Source of the DNA: Pseudomonadota bacterium
GTDB taxonomy: Bacteria > Pseudomonadota > Gammaproteobacteria > Enterobacterales > Enterobacteriaceae
Direction: 5' to 3'
Length of the DNA stretch: 64,000 nt
Assembly (NCBI GenBank): GCA_018261615.1
Contig: JAGTSE010000008.1
Location: 51,884 to 115,883, forward strand
This document shows, one piece after another, positions 1-8,679 of the stretch (positions within the stretch are counted from its first letter, which is position 1; each line of letters begins with the position of its first letter). The notes below the pieces were generated by a model, which saw nothing but the letters and a program-made list of their open reading frames with translations, did not search any database and was not told the origin of the DNA. Both the position numbers and the translations under genes were made by a program.

Positions 1-129
1 CGTTTTGGTTTCCTCGGCATTACCGACGTTCCGCTGTTCACCACTGTTACTGTGCTGGTGGTGTTTATCATCGCTTTCTATTTGATTTGCTGGTACTTGA
101 TCGATCGCGGCCGCGGGCTGCGCAGTTAA
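1..129 (+). CDS. yadH: YadH, ABC-type transporter permease (C-terminal end only)
   Basis: Only the last 42 codons are present, read in frame from base 1 to a TAA at 127-129. The fragment holds one hydrophobic segment (VTVLVVFIIAFYLICWYLI) and ends in RGRGLRS, which matches the last membrane helix and tail of enterobacterial YadH. YadH is the membrane permease partner of the ATPase YadG in an ABC-2 type exporter of unknown substrate. The rest of the gene lies outside the window. The identification rests on this short tail and on gene order, since yadE follows as in E. coli. In K-12 yadI lies between the two; here only about 130 bp separate them. Confidence 0.85.
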   Translation, partial: RFGFLGITDVPLFTTVTVLVVFIIAFYLICWYLIDRGRGLRS

Positions 130-138
130 TCTCTTCTG

Positions 139-166
139 GCTGGCTCTCGTGCATAAAAGAGCCAGC
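139..166 (+). terminator. Probable terminator after yadH
   Basis: A perfect 9-bp inverted repeat (GCTGGCTCT and AGAGCCAGC) starts 9 bases after the yadH stop. The T-tract directly after it is weak (TTGTCT), and a stronger run of T lies near 183-188. Confidence 0.6.
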
Positions 167-259
167 TTGTCTGAATGGGCTGTTTTTTGTACTTACTCCG
201 GCCTTTGAATATGTGTAGTTTTGTTACACTAATGACAGTCTCTCAACCCGGTTTGTCTC

Positions 260-1504
260 ATGTCGCGTTTGATTACCCTTCTGCTGCTGCTGATTACCTG
301 TAGCACTTCTGCCAGCATTGTCAGTGAACAGCGCATTCCTGCGCGCTATATGCAAACCACCGAAGATGCCGATATCTGGGCGCAGGTCGGCGACAGAGTG
401 GTGACGGTCGGAAATATTCGCGCCGGGCAAATTCTGGCAGTCGTGCCGGGCGCAGAGGATTACTATGCCTTTCGCTTCGGCTTTGGCAGCGGTTTTATCG
501 ATAAAGGCCACCTGAGCGCGGTGGAAGGCAATCGGCGCGTTGAGGACAGCCTTGGCGATCTGGATAAGCCGCTGAGTAACCAGAATCTGGTCACATGGCA
601 GGATACGCCGCTATATACGGCACCGGATAACCGCAGCGAGCAGTTTGGTACGCTGGCGGAAAATCTGCGTTATCCCATTATCGATAAGCTGAAAGATCGC
701 CTGAATCAGACCTGGTTCCAGATCCGCATCGGCAACCGACTAGCCTGGGTAAGCAGCCTGGATGCCCAGGAAGACAGTGGTATTCCGGTGCTGACCTACC
801 ATCACATTCTGCGCGATGAGGAAAATACCCGTTTTCGCCATACCTCTACTACCACGTCGGTGCGTGCGTTTACTAACCAGATGAACTGGCTGCGCGATCA
901 AAGATATACCACGCTGTCGATGTATCAACTGGAAGGCTATGTGCGTAACCGGATGAACCTGCCCGCGCGTTCGGTGGTGATCACCTTTGATGACGGCCTG
1001 AAATCGGTCAACCGTTATGCTTACCCGATCCTGCGCGAATACGGTTTTAAAGCGACGGCATTTATTATCTCATCGCGCATTAAACTGAAGCCGCAGAAAT
1101 GGGATCCAAAGTCGTTACAGTTTATGAGCGTGTCGGAACTGAACAGCATGCGCGACGTGTTTGACGTGCAGTCGCATACGCACTTCCTGCACCGGGTGGA
1201 TGACGCCATGCACCCGATATTGCTCAGCCGTAGTTACCACAACATTCTGTTTGATTTTAAACGCTCCCGCCGGGCGCTGGCGCAGTTCAACCCGCATGTG
1301 CTCTATCTGTCATATCCGTTTGGCGCTTATAACGACACTGCGATAAAAGCGGCCAACGACGCGGGTTTTCATATGGCGGTAACAACCGTTCGCGGGAAAG
1401 TGAAACCGGGCGATAATCCATTCTTGCTTAAGCGTTTGTACGTGCTAAGAACGGATTCGCTGGAAACGATGGCGCGGCTGATCAGTAACCAGCCGCAAGG
1501 GTAG
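260..1504 (+). CDS. yadE: YadE, predicted periplasmic polysaccharide deacetylase
   Basis: This 414-residue protein begins with a signal peptide (about residues 1-19, hydrophobic LLLLLI core). A middle region without a recognised motif is followed by a C-terminal NodB-type carbohydrate esterase 4 domain. Motif TFDDG at 242-246 supplies the catalytic base and a metal-binding Asp (D244, D245). SHTHFLH near 305-311 gives the metal-binding histidines with the spacing seen in PgaB/IcaB-like enzymes. SYPFG near 352 is a further family motif. The likely reaction is removal of N- or O-acetyl groups from a periplasmic or surface glycan; the substrate is unknown. It stands alone between yadH and the convergent panD, whose stop is 5 bp away. 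The length is close to E. coli YadE (about 409). Confidence 0.88.
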   Translation: MSRLITLLLLLITCSTSASIVSEQRIPARYMQTTEDADIWAQVGDRVVTVGNIRAGQILAVVPGAEDYYAFRFGFGSGFIDKGHLSAVEGNRRVEDSLGDLDKPLSNQNLVTWQDTPLYTAPDNRSEQFGTLAENLRYPIIDKLKDRLNQTWFQIRIGNRLAWVSSLDAQEDSGIPVLTYHHILRDEENTRFRHTSTTTSVRAFTNQMNWLRDQRYTTLSMYQLEGYVRNRMNLPARSVVITFDDGLKSVNRYAYPILREYGFKATAFIISSRIKLKPQKWDPKSLQFMSVSELNSMRDVFDVQSHTHFLHRVDDAMHPILLSRSYHNILFDFKRSRRALAQFNPHVLYLSYPFGAYNDTAIKAANDAGFHMAVTTVRGKVKPGDNPFLLKRLYVLRTDSLETMARLISNQPQG

Positions 1505-1509
1505 GGGAA

Positions 1510-1890
1510 TCAGGCAACCTGAACCGGCACGGCTTTCGCCGTGCGTTTCATTTCGTTGTCACCGTCAAAATAGGCCACTTTCGGCTGCCAGCTACGGGCA
1601 ACCTCATCCGGTACGGTAACGTAGCTGGCAATAATCAGTATATCGCCTACGTCAGCGCAGTGCGCCGCTGCACCGTTAACCGAAATAATTCTGGAACCGC
1701 GTTCCCCGGCAATCGCGTAGGTTGAAAAGCGTTTGCCGTTGGTCACGTTATAGATATCGATGGCTTCATATTCGAGAATACCAGCCGCCTCAAGGAAATC
1801 CTGGTCAATGGCGCAGGAACCTTCATAGTGCAGGTCGGCCTGTGTCACTTTGACGCGGTGGAGCTTGCCTTGCAGCATTGTGCGAATCAT
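1510..1890 (-). CDS. panD: Aspartate 1-decarboxylase (pyruvoyl-dependent)
   Basis: The 126-residue proenzyme converts L-aspartate to beta-alanine for pantothenate and coenzyme A synthesis in the cytoplasm. The self-processing site Gly24-Ser25 is present (YEGSC); cleavage turns Ser25 into the pyruvoyl cofactor. Tyr58 and Lys9, needed for processing and catalysis, are conserved. Length and tail ([12 protein letters not shown]) match the E. coli enzyme. It is read away from panC and panB but on the same strand, 152 bp downstream of panC, and may share their transcript. An AAGG sequence lies upstream of the ATG. It is convergent with yadE, with only 5 bp between the two stop codons. Confidence 0.98.
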   Translation of the reverse strand: MIRTMLQGKLHRVKVTQADLHYEGSCAIDQDFLEAAGILEYEAIDIYNVTNGKRFSTYAIAGERGSRIISVNGAAAHCADVGDILIIASYVTVPDEVARSWQPKVAYFDGDNEMKRTAKAVPVQVA

Positions 1891-1972
1891 GAGTTAAACC
1901 TTCATTACGGATAAATCAGCTAAAAATGAGGGGCGGCATCCTGCATTTCCCCCGCATGCTCATTTCACTTCA

Positions 1973-2008
1973 CTCCCGCAGACCGCAAAACTCCCGCAGA
2001 CCGCAAAA
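1973..2008. repeat. 18-bp perfect tandem duplication between panC and panD
   Basis: CTCCCGCAGACCGCAAAA occurs twice, head to tail, at 1973-1990 and 1991-2008. It lies in the 152-bp gap between panC and panD, where K-12 carries yadD. It has no coding role that I can see and looks like a recent slippage or recombination duplication. Confidence 0.9.
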
Positions 2009-2042
2009 AGCCTTAACGAGAGTGGAGTCTCTGGTGAAATTT

Positions 2043-2906
2043 TTACCCTGCCTGGTAGGCAAGTTCAACCACTTTATTGTCGATAAGGCGCGCCTGGCCG
2101 AGCCATGCCGCCATTAAAATCACCGCCCGCTGGCTTTTGGCCGAGAGTGCTTCCAGCGTGTCGGCGTCGCGGATTTGAATATCGTCAGCACGCAGACCGG
2201 CATCGTTGATTTCCTGGGCTGCAATGGCGATCAGCTCCTCTTCGTCGCTTGCGCCTGCCTGCAATTTCTCCGCAATGGCATTCATCACCTTGCTCAATGC
2301 CGGAGCGATTTTACGCTCGTCAGCGGTGAGGTAGCCGTTGCGTGAACTCAGTGCCAGACCATCTTTCGCTCGCACCGTCGGTACGCCAACGATCTCAATG
2401 TCATAGCCCATATCGGCAACCATTTTGCGGATCAGCTGCAACTGCTGGTAATCCTTCTCGCCGAAGCAGGCGATATCCGGCTGTACCAGATTAAACAACT
2501 TGCTGACGATGGTGGCAACGCCGCGGAAATGCCCCGGACGGCTGGCTCCCTCCAGCATGGTGGAGAGCCCCGGTACGTCAACATAGGTTTGACCTTCAGT
2601 GCCCTGCGGATAGATATCGGCAGGAGCAGGTGCAAAGACAAAATCCACCTTGCACTTGTTCAGCTTCTCACAATCACCCTGCAAGGTACGCGGGTAGCGC
2701 ACCAGGTCGTCCGGGCGGTCGAATTGCATCGGGTTAACAAAAATGCTCACTACTACCACGTCGGCGCAGGCTTTCGCTTCATCGACCAGCTTCATATGGC
2801 CATCGTGCAGGTTACCCATGGTCGGGACCAGCGCAATGCGTTTCCCTTCCTGATGCAGTCGGCGGATATGCTGACGCAGCAGCGGGAGGGTTTCAATAAT
2901 CAACAC
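2043..2906 (-). CDS. panC: Pantothenate synthetase (pantoate-beta-alanine ligase)
   Basis: PanC is the ATP-dependent cytoplasmic ligase that joins pantoate (from PanB) with beta-alanine (from PanD) through a pantoyl-adenylate. The HxGH nucleotidyl-transferase motif is at 34-37 (HDGH) after VPTMGN, and the second ATP-site segment DGLALSSRN is present. The start is GTG at 2906, preceded by AAGGAG; the same GTG start is used in E. coli. The 287-residue product has four extra residues (YQAG) beyond the usual C-terminus. It lies 11 bp downstream of panB on the same strand, so the two are almost certainly co-transcribed. Confidence 0.98.
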   Translation of the reverse strand: MLIIETLPLLRQHIRRLHQEGKRIALVPTMGNLHDGHMKLVDEAKACADVVVVSIFVNPMQFDRPDDLVRYPRTLQGDCEKLNKCKVDFVFAPAPADIYPQGTEGQTYVDVPGLSTMLEGASRPGHFRGVATIVSKLFNLVQPDIACFGEKDYQQLQLIRKMVADMGYDIEIVGVPTVRAKDGLALSSRNGYLTADERKIAPALSKVMNAIAEKLQAGASDEEELIAIAAQEINDAGLRADDIQIRDADTLEALSAKSQRAVILMAAWLGQARLIDNKVVELAYQAG

Positions 2907-2917
2907 AACAGGACTCC

Positions 2918-3709
2918 TTAATGGAAACTGTGTTCTTCGCCCGGATAGACACCGGACTCGACTTCGGCAACATACTGCCTGACCGCTGCGCGCATGTCGC
3001 CTGCTTCATTGAGGAAATTTTTAGCAAATTTAGGAATATGGCCGCCAGTGATGCCAAAAGCGTCATGCATAACCAGAATCTGGCCGTCGGTCACATTGCC
3101 TGCGCCAATTCCAATCACCGGAATGGTTAATGCGGCGGTAATGCGCTGCGCCAGCTCAACCGGCACGCACTCCAGCACCAGCAATTGCGCTCCGGCGGCT
3201 TCCAGCGCCAGCGCATCGTCAAGCAGCCCCTGAGCCGCGTCGCCGCGCCCCTGAACTTTGTAGCCACCGAAAATATTGACGGATTGCGGCGTCAGACCGA
3301 GATGTCCGCACACCGGCACCGCGCGTTCGGTGAGCATTTTTACCGTCGGCGCCAGCCAGCGACCGCCTTCGATTTTCACCATATTGGCGCCTGCGCGCAT
3401 CACGATGGCGGAATTCTCAAAAGCCTGTTCCGGTGTGGCATACGCCATAAACGGTAGATCGGCGAGCAGCAGGCATGCCGGAGCACCGCGGCGTACCGCT
3501 TGTGTGTGATAAGCGATATCTGCCACGGTGACGGGCAGGGTGGAGTCATGACCTTGTACCGTCATCCCTAACGAGTCGCCAACCAGCATCACGTTGATCC
3601 CTTCTTCGGCAAACAGTTTGGCGAAGCTGTAGTCGTAAGCGGTGATTGTCGCGAAACGTTTCTTATCCTGTTTACACTTATGCAGCCAGGAGATGGTGGT
3701 AGGTTTCAT
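2918..3709 (-). CDS. panB: 3-methyl-2-oxobutanoate hydroxymethyltransferase (ketopantoate hydroxymethyltransferase)
   Basis: PanB transfers a hydroxymethyl group from 5,10-methylene-tetrahydrofolate to alpha-ketoisovalerate, the first committed step to pantothenate. The 263-residue TIM-barrel enzyme shows the metal-binding VGDSLGM segment (Asp45), GHLGLTPQS, and the terminal GEEHSFH. The reading frame is open 17 codons further upstream, but the ATG at 3709 matches the family start (MKPTTIS) and has an AGGA Shine-Dalgarno. It is first in a panB-panC(-panD) group. The K-12 fimbrial cluster between panB and folK is absent; only 100 bp separate them. Confidence 0.98.
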   Translation of the reverse strand: MKPTTISWLHKCKQDKKRFATITAYDYSFAKLFAEEGINVMLVGDSLGMTVQGHDSTLPVTVADIAYHTQAVRRGAPACLLLADLPFMAYATPEQAFENSAIVMRAGANMVKIEGGRWLAPTVKMLTERAVPVCGHLGLTPQSVNIFGGYKVQGRGDAAQGLLDDALALEAAGAQLLVLECVPVELAQRITAALTIPVIGIGAGNVTDGQILVMHDAFGITGGHIPKFAKNFLNEAGDMRAAVRQYVAEVESGVYPGEEHSFH

Positions 3710-3809
3710 AGTGTTTCCTGATAGTTCAAAGCGTGTTTTGGCGCATTCTATCAGTAACATTCAGGTGGGCAATGATTTTAGGCAGTCACAAAGAGGCGAC
3801 AGGAGGGAA

Positions 3810-4289
3810 TTACCAGGCGTCGGGTTTTGGCGCGTTGAGCTGTTCCAGCGTGGCGCGCAACGAAGCGCCATCCGGGAAGTGCAGATCGGGGGCGATTTCA
3901 AACAGTGGCCACAGCATAAAACCCCGGTTTTTCATATCGTAATGCGGAACCGTCAGGCGCTGCGTATTCAGTGTTAAGGCACCGAACAGCATGATATCGA
4001 GATCGAGTGTGCGTGGCCCCCAGCGCTCCGCTTTACGTACGCGGCCCTGCTGCAACTCAATCCGTTGGGTGTGATCAAGCAGCGCTTCCGGCGCAAGCGT
4101 TGTTTCCAGCGCCACAGCCGCGTTGAGATAATCCGGCTGATCCGGCGGCCCGAGCGGGGGAGTGCGATAGAGCGAAGATACCGCCACAATGCGGCTTCGC
4201 GGGATTTCGCCGAGGGCGGCAATCGCCGCGTTAACCTGATCAAGCGGCGATGCGAGATTGCTGCCCAGCGCGATATAAGCGAGGGTCAC
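3810..4289 (-). CDS. folK: 6-hydroxymethyl-7,8-dihydropterin pyrophosphokinase (HPPK)
   Basis: FolK transfers pyrophosphate from ATP to 6-hydroxymethyl-dihydropterin in folate synthesis. The 159 residues equal the E. coli length. The signature [13 protein letters not shown] at 89-101 carries the two magnesium-binding aspartates D95 and D97. The start codon is GTG at 4289 and overlaps the pcnB stop by four bases (GTGA), so translation is probably coupled to pcnB. A folate enzyme downstream of a poly(A) polymerase is the normal enteric arrangement. Confidence 0.98.
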   Translation of the reverse strand: MTLAYIALGSNLASPLDQVNAAIAALGEIPRSRIVAVSSLYRTPPLGPPDQPDYLNAAVALETTLAPEALLDHTQRIELQQGRVRKAERWGPRTLDLDIMLFGALTLNTQRLTVPHYDMKNRGFMLWPLFEIAPDLHFPDGASLRATLEQLNAPKPDAW

Positions 4290-5683
4290 GCACTGCCCTC
4301 ACGGCGCGGCGTACGTTTGCGCGGACGACGGTGACGGCGGCGTTCGGCTGGCTCTTCGCCTAAATCATCCAGCATATCTTTTTGTGCGGGTGGTGCAGAA
4401 ACCTGGAATTCGCCCCACCATTTCACCAGACGTTGCAGCTCGCCGTTGTTTTCCGCTTCGGCGCGCAGCGCAAGCAGATCGTAAGCGGCGCGGAATTTCG
4501 GATGCTCCATCAGCTTCCAGGCGCGTTTGCCCTGGCGACGGGACATGCGTAGCTGTAGCTGCCAGATATCACGGATAAGCGTCGTAATGCGTTTTGGAAT
4601 GGCCAGCGAACGACAGGCTTCATCCAGCACATCATTCATCGCCAGCGCGAACGCATCGTAATAGGCAAGCCCGCCTTCCTGCGCAATGCGCTGCGCATCC
4701 TCCAGCAGCGGATACCAGAACATAGCGGCAAACAGGAACGCCGGGTTGACACGCATATCATTGTGGATACGGTTGTCGGTATTCTTCAGCACCTGCTCAA
4801 TAATGCGCTCCATCGAACTGTCACCTTTTTCGGTGAAGTAACGGGTGATGGTCGGGAACAGGGGCTGGAACAGGCCATATTCGCGCAGCAAGCGGCAGGT
4901 GTCGTAACCATAGCCCGCCTGCAATAACTTGAGGGATTCCTCAAACAGACGCGCGGGTGGAACATCGTTAATTAATGTGGCAAGACGCGGGATCGGCTCG
5001 GCTGTCTCTTCGCTGATGCGCATTCCCAGCTTGGCGGCGAAGCGCACCGCGCGCAGCATGCGCACAGGGTCTTCACGGTAGCGGGTTTCCGGGTTGCCAA
5101 TCAGGCGAATCACGCCCTCTTCCAGATCGCGCATGCCACCGACGTAATCACGCACGGTAAAATCGGCAACGCTGTAATAAAGGCTATTGATGGTGAAGTC
5201 GCGACGCTGGGCATCTTCTTCGATGGAACCGAAGATATTGTCGCGCAGTAGCATGCCGTTCTGGCCGCGCTGGGAAATAGAACGATCTGTTTGCTGTTCG
5301 TCGTGGTGGCCGCGGAAGGTGGCGACTTCAATAATTTCCGGGCCGAACATGACATGTGCAAGGCGGAAACGGCGGCCAACCAGCCGGCAGTTGCGGAACA
5401 GTTTGCGTACTTGATCCGGCGTGGCGCTGGTTGTGACGTCAAAATCTTTTGGTTTTTTGCCCAGCAATAAATCGCGCACGCCGCCGCCTACCAGGTAAGC
5501 GTCGTAGCCCGCTTTATTCAGACGATAGAGCACCTTGAGCGCATTTTCACTGATATCTTTGCGGGAAATAGCGTGCTGCTCACGCGGAATAACCGTCATC
5601 TGCGGTTGAGCCAGCGCCTCGACGGCGATGCTCTCTTCGCGGCTTAGCACCTTGCGGCAAAAATTAGCGACTCGGGTAAAAAT
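4286..5683 (-). CDS. pcnB: Poly(A) polymerase I, initiated at AUU
   Basis: PcnB adds 3' poly(A) tails that promote RNA decay and controls ColE1-type plasmid copy number through RNA I. The head domain has the nucleotidyltransferase signature [10 protein letters not shown] with catalytic D80 and D82 (KDFDV), followed by the RNA- and ATP-binding neck and body ([31 protein letters not shown]). The C-terminal tail is very basic ([14 protein letters not shown]). No ATG, GTG or TTG sits at the conserved start; the frame instead has ATT at 5681-5683 after a good GAGGTG Shine-Dalgarno, giving exactly 465 residues as in E. coli, where AUU initiation is documented. The next upstream ATG (5704) adds seven unconserved residues. 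Confidence 0.93.
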   Translation of the reverse strand: MFTRVANFCRKVLSREESIAVEALAQPQMTVIPREQHAISRKDISENALKVLYRLNKAGYDAYLVGGGVRDLLLGKKPKDFDVTTSATPDQVRKLFRNCRLVGRRFRLAHVMFGPEIIEVATFRGHHDEQQTDRSISQRGQNGMLLRDNIFGSIEEDAQRRDFTINSLYYSVADFTVRDYVGGMRDLEEGVIRLIGNPETRYREDPVRMLRAVRFAAKLGMRISEETAEPIPRLATLINDVPPARLFEESLKLLQAGYGYDTCRLLREYGLFQPLFPTITRYFTEKGDSSMERIIEQVLKNTDNRIHNDMRVNPAFLFAAMFWYPLLEDAQRIAQEGGLAYYDAFALAMNDVLDEACRSLAIPKRITTLIRDIWQLQLRMSRRQGKRAWKLMEHPKFRAAYDLLALRAEAENNGELQRLVKWWGEFQVSAPPAQKDMLDDLGEEPAERRRHRRPRKRTPRREGSA

Positions 5684-5767
5684 AGTACACCTCGGTAGTG
5701 TCAAACGTCAGGACAAAAAAATAGCGGCTAATCATAGCTCAGCGCGACGCATTTGAGAATGATGTAT

Positions 5768-6634
5768 TCACATCTGCCCCTCTGGTACGCGGGGAAGTGA
5801 CCAATTTTTGACCGCCCGGTTCAGCAACGCTTCGCTGCTGAGATCCTGCCACCCATTTGGTACATCTTGGTTCAGAAATTGTAAAGCCCTGATTATTATG
5901 GGACGAGGATCGCCGCCAGGCAAGGCAGGCGCATGGTTTTGCTTGGAGAGCTTATTCCCTTGCTCGTTAAGCGCCAGCGGTAGATGAATATACGCTGGAA
6001 CAGGCCAGCCAAGTTGCTGATAGAGTGAGATTTGCCGCACTGTCGATTCAATCAGGTCCGCGCCGCGAACGATCTCCGTTACGCCCTGAAAATGATCGTC
6101 GACCACGACGGCCAGGTTGTAAGCGAATAACCCATCACGACGATGAATAATGAAATCTTCCCGCGCCAGTTTTTCATCGGCCACAATGCGGCCGCGTAGT
6201 CGATCGTCAAAATGCAGCACTGGCTGATATTGCAGCAGACGTAACGCAGCATTTTCCGGGCCGTTGTGGCGGGTGCGGCAATAGCCATCGTAGATGCCGC
6301 CGATACTCTGGATACGCGCGCGGGTGCAGGTACAGAAGTAACTTAAACCGTCACGTTGCAGAGTGGCGAGCATTTCACGGTAGGCATCATGTCGTTGCGA
6401 TTGCCACAACACTTCACCGTCCCAGTGCAGACCGTAGTGTTCCAACTGACGTAAAATTGTCGCTGCTGCGCCGGGAACCTCACGAGGGGGATCAATATCT
6501 TCGATACGGACGAGCCAGACGCCCTGATTGGCGCGGGCCTGCAGGTAGCTGCCAAGCGCAGCAATCAATGAGCCAAAGTGCAGTTCACCGGAAGGAGATG
6601 GCGCAAAGCGCCCAATGTAATGTGATTCAGGCAT
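5768..6634 (-). CDS. gluQ: Glutamyl-Q tRNA(Asp) synthetase
   Basis: GluQ is a truncated glutamyl-tRNA synthetase paralogue that charges the modified base queuosine at position 34 of tRNA(Asp) with glutamate. The Rossmann-fold catalytic core is present: [16 protein letters not shown] (HIGH-type motif), a zinc-binding cysteine cluster (FCTCTRAR followed by YDGYCR), and KLSKQ in place of KMSKS. It lacks the anticodon-binding domain, as expected for 288 residues. I chose the ATG at 6634; a TTG four codons upstream is possible, and neither has a strong Shine-Dalgarno. It follows dksA with a hairpin between them, so expression probably depends on readthrough from dksA. Confidence 0.95.
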   Translation of the reverse strand: MPESHYIGRFAPSPSGELHFGSLIAALGSYLQARANQGVWLVRIEDIDPPREVPGAAATILRQLEHYGLHWDGEVLWQSQRHDAYREMLATLQRDGLSYFCTCTRARIQSIGGIYDGYCRTRHNGPENAALRLLQYQPVLHFDDRLRGRIVADEKLAREDFIIHRRDGLFAYNLAVVVDDHFQGVTEIVRGADLIESTVRQISLYQQLGWPVPAYIHLPLALNEQGNKLSKQNHAPALPGGDPRPIIIRALQFLNQDVPNGWQDLSSEALLNRAVKNWSLPRVPEGQM

Positions 6635-6656
6635 ATCGACAGGCAAAAGAATATAA

Positions 6657-6675
6657 GGCGGGAATCACTCCCGCC
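6657..6675 (-). terminator. Hairpin between dksA and gluQ
   Basis: A perfect 7-bp inverted repeat (GGCGGGA and TCCCGCC) with a 5-base loop is followed on the minus strand by a T-rich stretch. It sits about 50 bp past dksA and just before gluQ. A terminator at this place that limits gluQ expression is known from related enterics. Confidence 0.75.
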
Positions 6676-6725
6676 GTATAAGACGCACCACGCCTAAGTG
6701 ATGTGTCATCAGTGATAGCGGGGGA

Positions 6726-7181
6726 TTAACCCGCCATCTGTTTTTCGCGGATTTCCGCCAGCGTTTTACAGTCGATGCACAGATCGGCGGTCGGACGCGC
6801 TTCCAGACGACGGATACCAATTTCCACGCCGCAGGATTCACAGAAGCCGAAATCTTCGTCTTCTACTTTTTTCAACGTCTTCTCGATCTTTTTAATCAGC
6901 TTGCGCTCGCGATCACGGTTACGCAGTTCGAGGCTGAACTCTTCTTCCTGAGCGGCACGGTCAACCGGATCCGGGAAGTTAGCGGCTTCGTCCTGCATAT
7001 GTGTAACGGTGCGATCGACTTCATCCCTGAGTTGATTACGCCATGCTTCAAGAATTCGCTTGAAGTGCGCCAGCTGGGCTTCGTTCATATACTCTTCGCC
7101 CGGTTTCTCTTGATACGGCTCCACCCCAGCGATGGCGAGAATACTCAGGGACGATGTTTTACGGTTTTGCCCTTCTTGCAT
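6726..7181 (-). CDS. dksA: RNA polymerase-binding transcription factor DksA
   Basis: DksA binds the secondary channel of RNA polymerase and, with ppGpp, represses rRNA and activates amino-acid promoters. The 151 residues match E. coli nearly throughout. The coiled coil carries the tip aspartates D71 and D74 (FPDPVDRA) that reach the active site. The zinc finger uses CESCG and CIDCK (about C114, C117, C135, C138). The frame is open six codons further upstream, but the ATG at 7181 has AGGAG at good spacing and matches the conserved start MQEGQNRK. The 174 bp upstream presumably carry its promoter; no clear consensus was identified. Confidence 0.99.
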   Translation of the reverse strand: MQEGQNRKTSSLSILAIAGVEPYQEKPGEEYMNEAQLAHFKRILEAWRNQLRDEVDRTVTHMQDEAANFPDPVDRAAQEEEFSLELRNRDRERKLIKKIEKTLKKVEDEDFGFCESCGVEIGIRRLEARPTADLCIDCKTLAEIREKQMAG

Positions 7182-7355
7182 GTTGCTTCTCCTTAACACG
7201 CACTATCGATCCCCGTGTGGGGGAAAAATCAGGCCGCTATAAATAACAGATGCTTTTACAGATGGCAAATATCTAAACGTAACACTTGACAAGGCTGTGA
7301 GGAAAAGCGTATTTGCGCACGCGAACAAATCACTGCCCCGTCAACTGTTTGCCCT

Positions 7356-8060
7356 TTATACCGTAAAAGGTAGCGGCAACCTAAGAGTGATATTATCGGC
7401 AGAAAGTTCCGCTTTATAAGCGATTACTTCTACCCCCTGACGTTGTGCGTCACTCAATAATCGTGCGTATTCCTCGTCAATATGGCGTGCTGGAGAAAAA
7501 TGTTCAACGGCAGAGTGCAGGACGGCAAACAGAATTACCGCGCGATCGCCGCTGGCCGCGACGCTCATTAACTCCCGCAGATGCTTTTGTCCTCGCAGGG
7601 TGACGGCATCCGGAAAGTAGCCTGACTGCTGCTCGGCGAGCGTGACCGATTTCACTTCAATATAGCAGTTGCGGCGATCCTCTGCCTGTAACAAAAAGTC
7701 AATTCTGCTACGCTCAGCACCATATTTTACTTCGCTTTTCAGCGAGCTATATCCCGTCAGTTCCGCCAGGCGACCGGCGAGAATGGCTTCTTTTGTTAAC
7801 GCATTGGCCTGTTGAGTGTTGACGCAAATAAATGCTCCCTGCCGGGTTTGGGTTAATTCCCAGGTGTGTGCATATTTGCGCTTCAGATTTGTCGAAGTGG
7901 AATACCACACCGTATCGCCTGGCGTCGCGCAGCCCGTCATCGCTCCGGTATTAGGACAATGCAATGTCAGGGTTTCTCCTTCCGGGGTAATCACGTCTGC
8001 CAGGAAACGTTTATAGCGCTGGATCAGGGTGGCGGATTTAAGCGGTGGCATAAATTCCAT
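7356..8060 (-). CDS. sfsA: SfsA family protein (sugar fermentation stimulation protein A)
   Basis: This 234-residue protein is full length and closely follows E. coli SfsA, with [10 protein letters not shown] near the N-terminus and [15 protein letters not shown] in the middle. SfsA was named for stimulating maltose use when overexpressed. It has an OB-like N-terminal part and a nuclease-like C-terminal part containing acidic residues ([15 protein letters not shown]), consistent with nucleic-acid binding, but its true role is unsettled. It lies 12 bp downstream of thpR on the same strand, so the two form an operon. Confidence 0.95.
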   Translation of the reverse strand: MEFMPPLKSATLIQRYKRFLADVITPEGETLTLHCPNTGAMTGCATPGDTVWYSTSTNLKRKYAHTWELTQTRQGAFICVNTQQANALTKEAILAGRLAELTGYSSLKSEVKYGAERSRIDFLLQAEDRRNCYIEVKSVTLAEQQSGYFPDAVTLRGQKHLRELMSVAASGDRAVILFAVLHSAVEHFSPARHIDEEYARLLSDAQRQGVEVIAYKAELSADNITLRLPLPFTV

Positions 8061-8072
8061 AGGAAATCCTTA

Positions 8073-8606
8073 TTATTCTGTTTTCAGCGTCCAGCGGTTC
8101 AGCGGCGTGTAACGCGTGCGTCCCTGGATAAACTGCGATTCATACAGGGCAAATTCGTTGACCGGGAAAGACCAGCGAAACCCCGGCGGCGGGATCGTCA
8201 CCGCGCGGTTGGCGTCACGCAGCAGCGTAATATGCGGATGAAACGGTTGAGGGCTTTGATAACACCCGCTACGCGAAGCCTGCGCGCGCAGCATATCAGC
8301 CAGTTGCAGCAACCCGCGCGGCGGCTGGCGCGAGCCGAGCCAAATCACTCTGGAGCGCAGCCACTGGCCAGCGTCATCCAGATGAAGCGTAAAACCCGGC
8401 TGGCGAATGCGCCCGGCCAGCCCTTCCAGCGCACGCTGCTTTTCCGCGCTGATGTCGCCGAGGAATGCTAGTGTCAGATGCAGGTTTGCTGCAGCCACCG
8501 GGCGTCCGGCTTCGGGGGGAAAGTGCTGCGCGCGCCAGTGAATGACCTGTGTCTGGATGTCAGCAGGTAGTTCGATGGCGAAAAACAGCCTTTTTGATTC
8601 GGCCAT
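8073..8606 (-). CDS. thpR: RNA 2',3'-cyclic phosphodiesterase (2H family)
   Basis: ThpR, formerly LigT, is a 2H phosphoesterase that opens 2',3'-cyclic phosphates on RNA ends and can ligate tRNA halves in vitro. Both HxTx motifs are present, HLTL at 43-46 and HITL at 125-128. At 177 residues it is the usual length. It is divergent from hrpB and heads the thpR-sfsA pair; the 73-bp gap to hrpB must hold promoters for both directions. Confidence 0.95.
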   Translation of the reverse strand: MAESKRLFFAIELPADIQTQVIHWRAQHFPPEAGRPVAAANLHLTLAFLGDISAEKQRALEGLAGRIRQPGFTLHLDDAGQWLRSRVIWLGSRQPPRGLLQLADMLRAQASRSGCYQSPQPFHPHITLLRDANRAVTIPPPGFRWSFPVNEFALYESQFIQGRTRYTPLNRWTLKTE

Positions 8607-8635
8607 GGCGTGTTCTCGGTAATGAATTATGGCGA

Positions 8636-8644
8636 TGGTATACT
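8636..8644 (+). promoter_or_regulatory. Extended -10 promoter element for hrpB
   Basis: TGGTATACT is a strong match to the extended -10 consensus TGnTATAAT, 35 bp upstream of the hrpB GTG. No clear -35 is visible, as is common with extended -10 promoters. The assignment is by sequence only. Confidence 0.6.
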
Positions 8645-8679
8645 AGCTGGCCTTCTTATGTGAATCCTCTGGAGCTTTT

